Below are positions 34,044 to 45,999 of a stretch of DNA of 64,000 bases, piece after piece. The translations under genes were made by a program, and so were the position numbers. The notes beneath the pieces were generated by a model, which worked only from the letters and a program-made list of their open reading frames with translations, searched no databases and had not been told where the DNA came from. Within the stretch, counting starts at the first letter, position 1, and each line of letters starts with the position of its first letter. The stretch comes from Hydractinia symbiolongicarpus (taxonomy: Eukaryota > Cnidaria > Hydrozoa > Anthoathecata > Hydractiniidae), in contig NC_079885.1 in the NCBI RefSeq assembly GCF_029227915.1, positions 17,619,001 through 17,683,000 on the forward strand, given 5' to 3'.

Positions 34044-36315
34044 CTAAGTAACAAAAAATGAAAAAGTTAAGATCCTGTGTACATTATACCGGATATGCTT
34101 TCCTTTACATTATACCGGATAGGCTTTCCATTAAGCAGGATCTTTAATGAAGAAAATGATTTTTACACAAGAGACATTAACATATATACGAGAAAAGATG
34201 AACGCCTTTTTGCATTTTATTCAGCACCTATAATGTTGACTGTTCAAATCGTCAATTTTAATGTAGCCTTTCGATTTGTCGGGATAATCTACTTAATATT
34301 CGTCCAATTGCTGGGAAAGATGTGTCAAAAAAGTTCCTTACTTAAAATTCTTAAATTTCAACAAATAATCGGTTTCTTATGAAGTTTTTTCTCATTAAAA
34401 AGTGGAGTATTTTGACTCGGCTTTATTGCAGCAACGAAACTTAAAGCGGTAGGAAAGCGTAGCAAATAAAAATTGTAGCGTCGCCCTAAAGTGTACACTA
34501 TTTTAGTGTAACACGCCATTTTGTTCACATCATTTGTAATTTTTATAGACTTACAATCCTAGGTGGTGTCAATACGATTTCAGAATTTAATGTGCGATTC
34601 ATGTAAGCGGATAATATAAAGACAGTCAAAATTTGCTGCTCTAAAAAGGATTAACTTAGCCACATGACAGTAAGTTGTTTTTTCTTAAGATATGACCACA
34701 ACAAAATTAACTTGTGTTAAACTAATAAGTATGGCTTGGTAAAAACGGTAAAATCAAAGGTTAATTAATGACTTGCATGCCGACCAGTTACCTGAAACTA
34801 ACCAATTACAAGCGAAATTTAATTGAGGAACCGAATTGTCTGATACACAACTTATTCTAAAGCGTTTCTTTGACAAAATGATAAGTTTATACTTTGAAGG
34901 CGTTTTTACTGACTTACCTACCTTTTTCAATATTGTTCCACAAAATTTTGACGTAATTATCTCGATCAGGACGACTTTGCTCATGGTACAGTCCTAATGT
35001 ACAATAAATACAAAGAAGGCTCACCATAAATCAAACCATAAATTTGTAATTCGAAATAATCCATTTAAAAAAAGTACAATAACATTTTAATTTCTTGTTT
35101 ATGGCAACTCTTAAGTATAGTATTTCTTAACTTTTATTTTTTTACAAAAATTTGAAGCATGTGGAAAAAAATGTAGAAAAAACGATAAAGAATGGCGAAC
35201 TTTTAATTTAAGGAGAGCTAAAGTACTGTCAACCCAACGAAATAAAACTACAAAATAATGCAGAATACCAAAACCATCAAAAATTTTAAAAAAATTCTTC
35301 AAATACGTTACAGTGGTTGGATAAAAAAAATCAATACCAATGCTATGTCCAATTTCATGCATGACAATTCCAGTGCTCCAACATCCAGGACCTAGCGATA
35401 TACTATTTTTACGAAAAAGTCGTTGACCAACAGGGGAAGAACAACTAAAAAGTGAAAAGTGTAAAAATATAACAAAAAAGTGATAAAAGCGGAATTGATT
35501 TGTTGGTTCACTTCATCTTTCCAAGCCAGATAATTTATGTTATGTGGGCAATTTATAAAATTGATAAGTTGGTTGACTAGGCCTGAATAGATAGATTATC
35601 TTATAAAGTATAAAATTATAATGGCTTAAAATGTTCTCAAGCGAAATACATATAATATGCCGTATATGACAAAAAACAATTTTTCGAAACACAAAATTTC
35701 TACTTAAAAATGCGTACGTCACCAAAAATTATTCAAATCGGCCATACCCATTCCCTTTGTAGAAACTTATGTATCTCCATTCGTTTGTTTTTTTCTTGAA
35801 TCTAAGACAAGTATGTTGATGGTATTGCTTGATAGCTGCTTCAATAGCACGGCGCCCATACGGACCTATAAATCAAAGCAAGATAGATAGAAACACAAAA
35901 CAACGTCTAATCTCTTTGCACACTAGCATCCCAGCTAAGAAAGGTTGGAATCGATTGTTTCAAACAATAAGATGGACAAAGTTATATTTAGCATTATATA
36001 ATACTGAGTTGGAACAAGGGAGTATGTTTACCGTATGCACTTTATTTTAAGATTTATATCTGGGGAGAACATACTTTCGGGTATCTGATACTTTTCACTT
36101 GGTAATATTTTCGTTTTGAATCACCAGGTTTATCTCAAAGAGCTTTGGGAATGTGAATAGATAAATTGATTTACCAATGGAAGATGTTATTTCGTAGGGA
36201 ACAACCCCACCCTTCCATCTCCATCCTTTAATACTACCGTATGCATTTCCTCCTTTCGCGATGGCTACCTTTTCATCCGGGTCAAGGATAATATCTCCTT
36301 CAAATGCTCCTGGGT
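33820..36315 (-). CDS. Astacin-family zinc metalloprotease (M12A), multi-exon
   Basis: Secreted zinc endopeptidase. Minus-strand exons: 36315-36175, 35865-35748, 35444-35338, 34993-34922 and 34043-33820, with GT/AG borders and matching phases (1, 2, 1, 1). Exon order gives a prodomain end with the aspartate-switch motif FEGD and the mature start VVPYEI, then TCLRF and the first disulphide region. The zinc site is split by an intron but intact once spliced (HEIGHSIG joined to LYHEQSRPDRDNYV), followed by NNIEKG, the Met-turn region KYDFLSMIHYGSTAF, IGQRRGFSDID and the final Cys (LMYGC). All four family cysteines are present. The signal-peptide exon upstream of 36315 was not found. The frame stops at 33820, but a GTAAAT beside the stop could lead to C-terminal domains. 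The Met-turn methionine is displaced. Confidence 0.92.
34922..34993 (-). CDS. Astacin exon: third zinc ligand
   Basis: Acceptor ACATTAG, donor AAAG|GTAGGT. Encodes LYHEQSRPDRDNYVKILWNN. The first His completes HExxHxxGxxH, and the HEQSRPDRD run is family-specific. Confidence 0.93.
35338..35444 (-). CDS. Astacin exon: zinc-binding helix
   Basis: Acceptor TTTTTAG, donor ATTG|GTATTG. Encodes CSSPVGQRLF, SISLGPGCWSTG and IVMHEIGHSIG. It carries the two helix histidines and the catalytic Glu. Confidence 0.93.
35748..35865 (-). CDS. Astacin exon: first disulphide region
   Basis: Acceptor TTTATAG, donor GG|GTATGG, phases 1 and 2. Encodes AIEAAIKQYHQHTCLRFKKK and WRYISFYKGNG, matching the alpha helix and first Cys of the astacin catalytic domain. 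Confidence 0.9.
36175..36315 (-). CDS. Astacin exon: prodomain end and mature N-terminus
   Basis: Acceptor TCTTTAG, donor ATTG|GTAAAT, phases 1 and 1. Encodes PGAFEGDIILDPDEK (cysteine-free aspartate switch) and WKGGVVPYEITSSI. In the family, the Asp of FxGD ligates the zinc and keeps the zymogen inactive. Confidence 0.88.
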
Positions 36316-37449
36316 CTAAAGATAGAAGGGAAAAGATTAATACTGACGCATCACAACTAGCGCTTCGTGATTCTTAATGAAAAAGATCATTGCTTAAGCT
36401 TTATATAAGAAAATCTACTAAAAAAAGTCTTACGATATACAAATATGTTCGGATTTTGTTTTAAGCAGTAGTTAGTACACAAGATTTTAAAAACGGTGCA
36501 GTAAACATTAGCCTAAAAAGATTTCGTAATTTGTTTTTACATCAACATATTCTAAATGTAAAAATGAAAAAGAACTTTAAACTGCTTTTTTATACTTTCC
36601 ATTTCCTTAACCCAGATGCAATTGCACATAGCTACAAAGAAGAAAAAATACACGATGCGCTTCATTCTCTCTCGTGTTATAAACATTTCGGACACAAACT
36701 ATTACACATATGTCACATACAGTTGTGTTACCTAAATGATTTCGCAGCTGCTGCAGAAAACAAATATTACCGCCTACGTGATTCTGCTGCTTTTATTTGA
36801 TGCATCTGTTTTTGTGCTGCGTGTGTTAGACACATTTCAAATTAGAAAAAAAAAACCTTCGTGTAAGAATTCGGCAATTCTAGTAAAAATATTCCCGAAA
36901 AAGAAAATACAAAAATTTGGTAGGGCTTTCTACAGTTAATTATTTCCACAAAAAGTGATTGGTTCGAATGTTATTGGCTAACAAGAATAAAGAGCTGATT
37001 ACACGGTCCTGTTTTACTCGAATCCCGACTTTTTTAATAAATCTTCATCAATTTAAAATTAAAAGCCGCGATAAAATTCATCCCGGGGCGAGATCTCATC
37101 CCGTCAGTGGCTAGCCGAGTTCTCACTTAAACGGGGCAAAAAAATTTTTTTTAATCGCTCATACCGGCTAGCCGAGTCAAAATATGCCGTTCACGCATGC
37201 GCATTAATTAAATGAATGTAAACAGTTCACTTAATGATGACAGAGGCTGAAAGAACAAATTTAACAACAGTTGCTGCTTTAAACAACCATTTTAGATGAA
37301 AAATGATAATGACTGACAACAACTTCACATTACACCGAACTAAGTGGACCCGACACAAAACGTAAAACATAACATAATAACAGCCTATACGTACCTAGAC
37401 AAATTATAAGACACCAATGCCACCTGGACTAGGACAACCAAGTGGACTC
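36316..37449. other. No gene proved; should hold the astacin signal exon
   Basis: A + strand open frame at 36736-36939 has a hydrophobic start (ITAYVILLLLFDASVF) but no support. I could not identify the 5' exon of the astacin gene on the minus strand. Confidence 0.3.
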
Positions 37450-37857
37450 TACACATAAACGGAGGTCCGTTACACACATAAACGGAGGTCCGTTACACAC
37501 ATAAACGGAGGTCCGTTACACACATAAACAGAGGTCCGTTACACACATAAACGGAGGTCCGTTACACACATAAACGGAGGTCCGTTACACACATAAACGG
37601 AGGTCCGTTACACACATAAACGGAGGTCCGTTACACACATAAACGGAGGTCCGTTACACACATAAACGGAGGTCCGTTACACACATAAACGGAGGTCCGT
37701 TACACACATAAACGGAGGTCCGTTACATACATAAACGGAGGTCCGTTACACACATAAACGGAGGTCCGTTACACACATAAACGGAGGTCCGTTACACACA
37801 TAAACGGAGGTCCGTTACACACATAAACGGAGGTCCGTTACACACATAAACGGAGGT
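37450..37857 (+). repeat. 21-bp minisatellite
   Basis: About 19 units of ACACATAAACGGAGGTCCGT plus T, nearly identical (single changes at about 37530 and 37728). Each unit contains the dyad AACGGA-GG-TCCGTT. Confidence 0.97.
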
Positions 37858-38424
37858 ACCCGACCTACTCACTAAAGGTGGCATTAACCCTTTTAAAATT
37901 AGAAAAAAATTCTCATTATGAGTTACTAAGGCCCTTTTACACGATAAATTATTCGCGTTACTAATTTTGGTAATAGAAAAATGTTGTAATAAATTAATTT
38001 ACGTTGAAATACACTAGAAGTTATTTAATAAATTGTTCCTCATCTATTGAGTTTTATGTCAAAGCGTCATTTATTCTCACTGAATCTTTTCAAAAGTACA
38101 ATTTTACAGTATGATAATTCTGCGCAAGTTGGTAAATTTAGAACCACATGTACTATGGGATGTTGGTATTCTTTGATCTTTGCTTAACTATTGCTAAGTA
38201 AAATGGAAACGTTTTAATTTTATTCGTACAATACACAATTAACTATTCCGTTATTATCTAATCTTTCACCGTCCAAAAGTGCTTTTTCACACTTTGGTAA
38301 ACTGGTTGCTAAACTATTCCCAAAAATAGAAACAAAAAAATTATTACATTAATTTAGTTTACATTCAAATACACGGTAAATTAATCAATACATTATTTGA
38401 TAAATTATTGATGCTACTTCTTCT
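37858..38424. other. No gene seen
   Basis: AT-rich sequence with no convincing frame or repeat. Confidence 0.45.
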
Positions 38425-38988
38425 ATTATAATAATACGAAGTGTCTGTGACGGTCATAGTGGATATTGTCATTTTCCTTTGATGTCGCCGCAATGTTCTT
38501 TGAAGTTGCCGAAAAAAGTATGTCTCAAATGTTTAATTTTATGACATTACGGCGCGACGTCAATAACACTACTTTAACGTCATTATCCTATATTAAATTA
38601 TTGAAGCCATTACAGTGCACCTAAAACTTTGAGGGCTAATAACTTAGAAACAAGGTGGTGACGTCAATGCTTTTTCACTGCGTGGGTAACTAGGGACCAC
38701 CTAGGACCAATTTTGGTAACTTTCCCAAGCCTGGGTCCCCAAATCCGTTTCGGAGAAGACGGTTGATGACGTCATCAAAAAAACCTTCAATCCCCAATAT
38801 CTCTGCAACCGTTTATCCACAGTACATGATCCTATACATTTTCTTAATCAGCGTTTCAAGATCTATACGATTAAGGCAGAGGGTATACAAATTTCTTAAA
38901 AAATTATTTTGTGTTTTGACAGGTCTCTGCTGACATCAGCAAAATTTTTAACCCCCTATATCTCATTAACCGTTTATCAAAAGCACAT
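38425..38988 (+). repeat. Repeat family A copy, interrupted
   Basis: Starts ATAATAATACGAAGTGTCTG and has the family phrases in the usual order. It breaks off at AAAAGCACAT, where the Tigger-like sequence begins. A further family A piece lies at 39983-40130. Confidence 0.8.
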
Positions 38989-39982
38989 ACCGTAATGCTT
39001 CGAATAAACGCCCGGGGCGTTTATTAAACTTTTTGAAATTTTAGGAGGGGGTTAAAAGAGGGGGGCGTTTAAAAGAGGGGGGCGTTTATTAAATTTTTTA
39101 CACTTTTTTCTTTTTTGCAGTTTTAAGGATACAACAACTTTACAATATATCTAGTTCATCGTCATCTTCGTCAATAATATTGAAGTCAGGCGAAGCATCA
39201 GCCACATCTTCTTCTGCTATCTCGAATGGATTTTTATCTAAATCCTTATCAACATTTGATTTTTCAGTAATTCTCTACCAGCTTCACATTTTTTCCCTTG
39301 TTTGAAACAAGAGATCAGTTCATCCTGTGAACCGTCAATCGCCAACGCTAAACTACACAATTTCATTGATTTCGCCAATGTTTCATTCGTTATATTCTCC
39401 CATGATTTAATCACCCATTCCACAATCAATCTTCTAGGGACAGGTTTCATGCTTCCAGCTTTGGTATAAGCATGCTTTCCATTTGCAAGCCAACCGTCAT
39501 AAAATTCTTGTATCTTCCCTTTGAACGGCTTATTCCAGGAAACATCGGGGGCTTAAATATACTTGGTACATCCACCTGGAACAATGACAGTTTCGATTTT
39601 GCCATTTGTCAATGCTTTCCTAACCTCATCCGTTAAGTGAGCTTCAAAAGAATCCCAAGCTAGGAGTCGTTTTTGGAACGAAATTTGACCTAATATTTTC
39701 TGGTACCAGCGCAATGTCAATTGTTCATTCATCCAACCGTTGGCTGAACTTGCGACCGAACATTTTCGTTTAAATTCTTCATGGAGGGCTTTGCTTTCCC
39801 TTTTAGCTCCTTTAAATACAATAAAAGGTTTGCATCGGCTTCCATCTGCTTTAGCTGCCAGACATACAGACACACGGACCTTGTCATGTCCAGTTGATTT
39901 CATGGGAACCTCTTTCGATCCTGTTTTTTCAACTGTTGTATTTGAAACTATGTCATTCCAGACAGGAGTTTCTTCCATAAAA
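38989..39982 (-). mobile_element. Truncated Tigger/pogo element
   Basis: The right end of the element (left in this window) reads TACCGTAATGCTTCGAATAA, followed by short repeats of GGGGCGTTTATTAAA-like units. The transposase gene fills the rest. The N-terminal half and the other terminus are gone, with family A sequence directly adjoining. Confidence 0.7.
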
Positions 39983-40004
39983 TCTTTGCAACCGTTAGTC
40001 AAAA
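39142..40004 (-). pseudogene. Tigger/pogo DDE transposase, broken
   Basis: Minus-strand transposase of the Tc1/mariner-pogo group. Visible in order: ETPVWND, the region of the first catalytic residue (family DETPVW, here EETPVW); TGHDKVRVSVCLAAKADG; FKGAKRESKAL; NGWMNEQLT; LLAWDSFEAHL with the second Asp; VPGGCTKYI, then an in-frame TAA in place of the expected Gln codon at about 39553; APDVSWNKPF with the third Asp; and an acidic tail reached by a frameshift near 39255. The N-terminal DNA-binding domain is missing, because the frame runs into family A sequence upstream. Confidence 0.85.
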
Positions 40005-40130
40005 GTACATAAAGTACATAAAAGGTTTTCAAGATCTATACGATGAAGGCAATAGGTGTAGAAATTTCTAAAAAAAGGTTTTTGGGTTTAACAGGCCATT
40101 CCTGACGTCAGCAAATTTTTTAAACCTGCT
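39983..40130 (+). repeat. Repeat family A fragment
   Basis: Begins ATCTTTGCAACCGTTAGTCA and contains TTCAAGATCTATACGAT and CCTGACGTCAGCAAA. It partly repeats what is already present at 38800-38950, so the two flanks of the Tigger remnant overlap in content. Confidence 0.75.
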
Positions 40131-40835
40131 CAATTTTGGTAATTTATCTCGAACTTGTTTAGAATTAGCTGAGCTTCTATGTTATTTTTTCAGTGCCTCA
40201 ATTTTTTTATAGATTGCTTAAGCGCGCGATTTTATTGATATAAATCTCGATGCATATCATCGAGTTGTGAGGCATTCATACTTATATAATTCATACCCAA
40301 AAACTCAATTAGCGCATCGATTTCCTCATCGACTTAAAGCTTAACCTCTCACTTAAAAAAAAGGAATCGAAAATCAACTCAAAGTATTTTCAAGATATTC
40401 GTTATTAAAGTTGCAAAATATTACCTAGAGAAGAAGCTTCGTGCCGGTCATCTTGTTTCCCGATTGTAAATGAATTTCTTCGCGGGAGGTCTTGTGACAT
40501 CAACTCACGAATGATAACTTTTCTGACTTGCTGCTGTGGTCCAGGTCACGATATCTACGAATCGGTCGTGTTTTACCGCCTATTTTGTTTTTTTAATACT
40601 TTTAAGAGGTATTGAAGGTGAGTAATTTATTTTGCTCTATCCTTTAAGAGAAGTTTTAACAAGATGACTTCTAGTAAAAAATTTTTAGATGGTAGGTGCA
40701 TAAGAGATCACAAGCATTTAAGAATGTTCTAAATAAGTAATTAATTAAAGAACTAAATGTAGCAAAAAATAAATGAGAAAAATTAAAAATAGTATGACCT
40801 AGAGGATAAAGTGTGACAAATTATTTAATATTCAG
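40131..40835. other. No gene seen
   Basis: No convincing frame or structured repeat. Confidence 0.4.
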
Positions 40836-41045
40836 ATCATACAGATATGCAAGCTATCGGCAATTTACGTGGTGGGTCCACAACCGCATTGGAAAAAGTG
40901 TACGCTGAGTAGTTCCAAGTTACTTGTCAATAAAATTCGGACTGAATATCCTGCCCCTGACAGGATTTATGTAGGATATAAAAAGGCTGAAGCTGTAAAC
41001 AAAGTAGACATGTCTTGGGCGTTGAATGGAGAGGATATAAACTAA
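40836..41045 (+). pseudogene. P2X7-ballast-like domain fragment, broken
   Basis: After an acceptor-like TATTCAG, the frame reads YRYASYRQFTWWVHNRIGK, then a stop. It continues in a shifted frame with IRTEYPAPDRIYVGYKKAEA to a stop at 41043. The pattern resembles the C-terminal ballast domain of P2X7, which in cnidarians also occurs in many transposon-like proteins. With a stop and a frameshift, it is a relic. Confidence 0.55.
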
Positions 41046-44000
41046 GATATTTATTTAAGCCTTGAATATTTCGTAGAGTTATCTATTATAATGTCTCGAT
41101 TAACTAGATCTTCTGGAGAAACAAAGCGCGTTTTCTACTTTTCGCTATCAACCGCTCTAAAATAGGCTGCTTTAAGAATGTTCTTCATAAAACTATACGA
41201 TTAATCTACTTACCTTTGAAACGGTAAAACGTTTTGTTGCCTTTGAATAGTGTACACGAAACTTTGGTACATACTTTCCCTCCGAGCTCTTCTTACGATA
41301 ATGAACATGCAAGAGTTAAGATAAGCAACGATTAAGAAATTCTTTGTTCTGAGATAAATATTTCCTACCTGTTTGCATGTCGAAGCCAACATTTTATCCT
41401 TTTCGAAGAAGACGCTTTTTGGTAAGTATCTGATTTTCAGAGGACGAAATACTTCCAACGCAGCTCTTAGTTAAAGCGTTGTGCACGAACTGCCAGGCTT
41501 AATCCAACTAATGCTCTTCAATGTTTCTGTAGTATATGGAGCATGTGAACACTTGGAGTAACGGGAAAAGTACGCTTGTTGCATACATGGTGTATAACTA
41601 ACTGAAATCCCCCCACCAATTCTTCCCCGCTCCCATTACAGTGACATACGCTCCAGTATAGATGGTTGACTATAGATAGTGCCCACTGACCGAACTGTTC
41701 GTAACCTGAAATATATGCATAAATTTTTATGCATTTAGTGATAATTTCTATCTTCTTTTGGCGATATTGGATATATTTATTTTTAAAAATACTATTATTT
41801 TTTTTTGAACACTGCATTATTTTTTCAAGATACCCTTAGCGATATGTCAAGGGTTGAATTGATGTTGTATACTCTTGTATTTCGAGTTTGTTGCTATTAG
41901 TTTTCTTATCATATTGTGACGATAAGTAGATATTGAATCAATCTTCACTTCATGGTTATCAAGACAGTTATCAACAGTGCGGGTAAATCCTTCTTTTCTC
42001 TTCCCTAAAAAAATTGCAAGAAAATCTCTTTGTTTGTTCAATGTTTATTACAGATTTGAAATGCGAATTTTTCACTTCCACTATTTATATTTCACTATTT
42101 AAGACGCGAACGCGGTACAATAAGTGGCATTCGCTGTTTCTTGAATTAATCGTACTTGGTGGGAAGACCAAGCATTTTTAATTTCTGGAGAAAGTAATTT
42201 CCTAAACACAAAGTTCACATTAAGTATTAATTTTACGATTATACGTATTAAATAATTAATGCTTATTCACAATGCACAAAAATATGGACCTCTTAATCTA
42301 TAATGGTAGACTTTTAAATAAACAGAATATTCACGAATCATTTTAAATTTTAAAAAGGGGATACCTCTATCTCTCCGGCAGCCGCAACCATCAAATTACC
42401 AACGCCTATGATAACAATGTGTTTTATGAAAATTTAAAAATAACAAGGAGCTGAATTCAAGTCAACAGCCAGACGTCTAGTCCCATTTTTAGGTTGCGAA
42501 TTCCATCTTGTCTCACAACCAGACAAGCAAGTCAAGGAATATACGACTTTGTTTTCCGGAAATATTTTTTATCGATCTGTGAAATATGTCATACAATATT
42601 TAAAAAGCTTTCTCTACAAACACGAGGTCAGGGGCAGATATAGGATTTTTTTCTGGTTAGGCAAAATTTAACAGATTTTGTTGACAAAGTAATATCAGGG
42701 GTTGTGGTGTTGTATGAGGTGTTTTTATAATAAAAAAGTAAGGTATTAAATTATTAAAAATCGTTGCTAGGTTAGAAACGAAAGTGTATTTATAGCCCAA
42801 TAAATAAAAGTAACCTCCGTAGTTTAACACTTGTATCCTCGTAAAACATGCGGGTGGAAAACGCGTCCGTTTAGTAAATTAGACTCCAAACATGGTTAGC
42901 ATTGCCATAGTTCCTTTGAATGACTTACCACACTGCTATTCATCAAAGTTTTTTTTTACGTTTTACGCATTTAATACGACTGCAATGAGTTACAAATTCG
43001 GTAAGTTGGGGAGTTACTTTATTACAAAATATGCAATATGTCTAATAGCTAATAATACAACAAAAAATTACATTACAAGACAATTTTATGTATAGATAGT
43101 CAACAGTAGTGCAACGTAGAATTATTGTTTGGAATATTACAGCCTGTGTTAACAACCTGCAAATGTAAAAAAAGCAGCATGTAAAAGTATGAAAGCTTCC
43201 CAGTCGACTTAAAGTGTAAGACAGCAACGCATAGTAAACGTTTTCAAAAAGTATATAGTAATTACCCCTTTATGTTAATACAGTTTAATATTAAGGTTAC
43301 TGGTGTATTTTTGCACCAATTTCTACTAAGCAGTAATTTTAATTTTAAGAAATCCCCACAAAAGTAAAGCAGTTTATTAAGCCAGAAAAGAGTTAGAAAT
43401 CAAAAAAATAAAATCAAAACATTTAACATGTTTGTATATTACTTACCCTCACATGTTCCTGTCAACTGTTTAAAAAATATTTTAATACTTTAAAATCTTT
43501 AAAAACGTTTTAGTAACTAGGTCAATTCAAAAGATTCTCATATAAAAAGTCACATTTATACAAATTCTACTATATGCTAAGTTAACACGATATTTTCATT
43601 GGTTTGCAGTCTGTAAAAGAAGGCTCTTTAACATGTAATTCCTTGTTGGGATCTGTATCGGTTTACGTAAAAATCATTTCTATCAGTACAAGTCATTTTG
43701 ATATATATCCATCCATTTGATATATAGATAAATATCCATTGTTTACAGTTTTCCAATACTATAAGGATTCATAACAAAACTCATGTGTCTTTTAATTGAT
43801 GGTAATTTTCATTGACAGAAGAATATTGATAACAGGTACCAGGCTGACACTATTCTTAGATTAGGTATTATTTCATTATTTTGCTTTTAGCAATTTTATC
43901 ACAATTAAAAGCAGCCTGGGAAAGGATCTCCTCGTGTTCCTAAAACTTTTAAAATGAGCAGTGGGATGTCGCATATAAAATCTACTGTTTAAAAGTTCCA

Positions 44001-45004
44001 ACAGTCCTTAGTTCTTAGGGACACTCACAATCGAAAAGTATATGCTAAACATAAATTTGACGTTGGGACGAGGTAGAATCATTTTGCATTTAAGTATATC
44101 TTATTCTGTAAACATCGATTTTTTAGAGAACACAAAGTATTTTGAACTTTTTGTCGTCTACCTGCTAAGGAACACATATCCAAGTCATTATGATTTTAGG
44201 AACTGACAACATTTAAATATTACCTATCTGTAGATCCTCAGGGAAAGAGGATCTATAGACCTACATTTAGCTTACCCTTTTGCATTTACGAAAGAGCTGT
44301 CCCTTATCTTACATAAATTATTCCTCTTCCACACAGACAAAAAGATACACATTTACGTGAACGGCTACATGAAGCCTGTGACCTTAAGACAATAAACAAA
44401 AAGTCTAACAAAATTCCAACTAATACACATGCAGCTGTAGCTAGCAATACTCTATACCAAACTTCTTAACATACACCTCGGAACATATTTTGATCGACAA
44501 GATAGTGTTTATATAAATTGCCTCATTTATTTCGTTTACCATTGGGCTTTAATAAACAAACAATTCATTTGATCGAGGTCAATTTAAACCTTTTGTTTTG
44601 ATAAGAAAGAGATTTTTTAAATCACACGTTTTGTAAGAATATCTGGTGGTTTACAACTTTTAAGAATAGTTCCTGAAACAAAAGTGCCTTAAATCCAACA
44701 GCAGTAAAAAATATATAAAGTATTACTTACTTTAAGGCAATGAATTTATAGTCTCTTGCAGAGGCAGGATGGAGGTTTGGCTTGAAACAACAACATGGTA
44801 CACGTGACAAAAATACTTTCCTCTAGCATTTCCAATCCTTTTAGTATCTGAAAGGGTTTCCAAATTAAAACTTCTTTATTTAACTTAGCTAGCATGCAAT
44901 TGCTGTGATACTCTAGCCACTTAAGGTGCCTCCTGCATTTGGACCTGACCAAGCTAAAACCATGTTGAAAAAGAAACATCCACTTGTCCTCCATGTAACC
45001 ATAC

Positions 45005-45195
45005 CCGTGGTCGTTTTAGGCGTTTTAACTTGAAAACCCACGGACGTTTTAGGCGTTATTTCTTCCCATTTCAGAATTTCATTCATTGGAACTTAAAAAT
45101 CCGCGGGCGTTTTAGGCGTTTTTTCTTCCATCTGTAATTTTCATTCATTCAGAACTTTAAAACCTGCGGACGTTTTAGGCGAATCGACATTTTGC
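45005..45195 (+). repeat. About 65-bp tandem repeat with GACGTTTTAGGCG core
   Basis: Three to four copies of CGG(A/G)CGTTTTAGGCG separated by similar AT-rich spacers (TTTCTTCC ... TTCATTCATT). An inverted copy, GCCTAAAATCGTCC, follows at about 45195. Confidence 0.75.
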
Positions 45196-45374
45196 CTAAA
45201 ATCGTCCCGGGTTTGCTGTTGAGTAAAATATATCAATGAATAAATCGATAAAACACCCGCATATCGTCATGAAATAGAAATCGACAGATGCTAAAGCAAT
45301 TTACAAAAATAAATCTGTTTTTTTATAGATATTTCTATCTATAGATCTTTTTTGCTAGAGGCCACAAAATTAGT

Positions 45375-45409
45375 TAGGTTTAGGCAATTGCCTAGGCTGC
45401 CTAAACCTA
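45375..45409. repeat. Inverted repeat next to the transposon end
   Basis: TAGGTTTAGGC and GCCTAAACCTA separated by 13 nt, capable of forming a hairpin, just inside the right end of the element at 42629-45421. Confidence 0.8.
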
Positions 45410-45999
45410 GATTCGCCCCTGGAGGTACATGCCTTCATCGGTAGTATATTTTTTATTTGCGAACGTCATTTTTAACTGTTCGGTTTCTGTAGTTGGGACA
45501 AAATCAGAATCCGGTTGTTTGACAGGCTTTGGAGATGCCTCCAACCATTCGTCATTGTAACTGGAGTTTTATGTCCCATCTAAGTTTCATTCTGAAGAGT
45601 AAAGTTTAAGGAAACCAGTGAAAAGATAAAAAATTGTAAAAATTGTATACTCACGTTGGCGGCGACTTTTCGCAAGGTGTGGTGTAGTTGTAACAAAGTG
45701 ATTGGTTATGTAGAATAAACTAGACAAGAGTAAGTAGAGAAAATCCAAAAGTGCGATAGCAATTGTAACATACCTGCTTTCCGTGTTCAACAATATCTGC
45801 GAATTGATAACTGCTTGTCTAGACCGCACAATTTCTTTCGTTTTACCACTACAAAAAAAATCTTATTTCAGGAATACCCTTAAAACGTAAATGGAAGTAC
45901 TTAACTTACTCGATATGTTCCACTGATGATTCTAACTAGCCATCCATCCCTGATGAGTCCAAATCGTCATCAATTTCAGAATCTAAACCATACTAGAGT

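Larger units (their letters stand above)
42629..45421. mobile_element. 2.8-kb DNA transposon with CAGGGGC ends and 5-bp target duplication
   Basis: The left end is CAGGGGCAGATATAGG and the right end inverted is CAGGGGCGAATCTAGG. The pentamer GAGGT directly flanks both ends. CAGGGGC ends are typical of hAT elements, but those usually duplicate 8 bp. No intact transposase: a minus-strand open frame at 44994-44746 has no motif I recognise. Internal features include about 65-bp repeats around CGGACGTTTTAGGCG (45010-45180) and an 11-bp-stem dyad near the right end. Confidence 0.7.
41518..45991 (-). pseudogene. Decayed multi-exon gene of a transposon-type family, cut by an insertion
   Basis: Minus-strand pieces in order: an acidic exon (about 45990-45935, SEIDDDLDSSGMDG); an exon at about 45560-45422 (YNDEWLEASPKPVKQPDSDF ... 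TTDEGMYL); its continuation beyond the insertion at 42628-42470 (VFVEKAF, then in another frame RWNSQPKNGTRRLAVDL); and an exon at 41705-41518 (GQWALSIVNHLYWSVCHCNG). This set of motifs recalls an uncharacterised animal family that I associate with THAP-type mobile genes. Multiple stops show decay. The 2.8-kb element at 42629-45421 sits inside one exon. Confidence 0.5.

Noticed and set aside
36736-36939. 67-codon plus-strand frame with hydrophobic start
   Set aside because: No splice donor, homologue or neighbour supports it.
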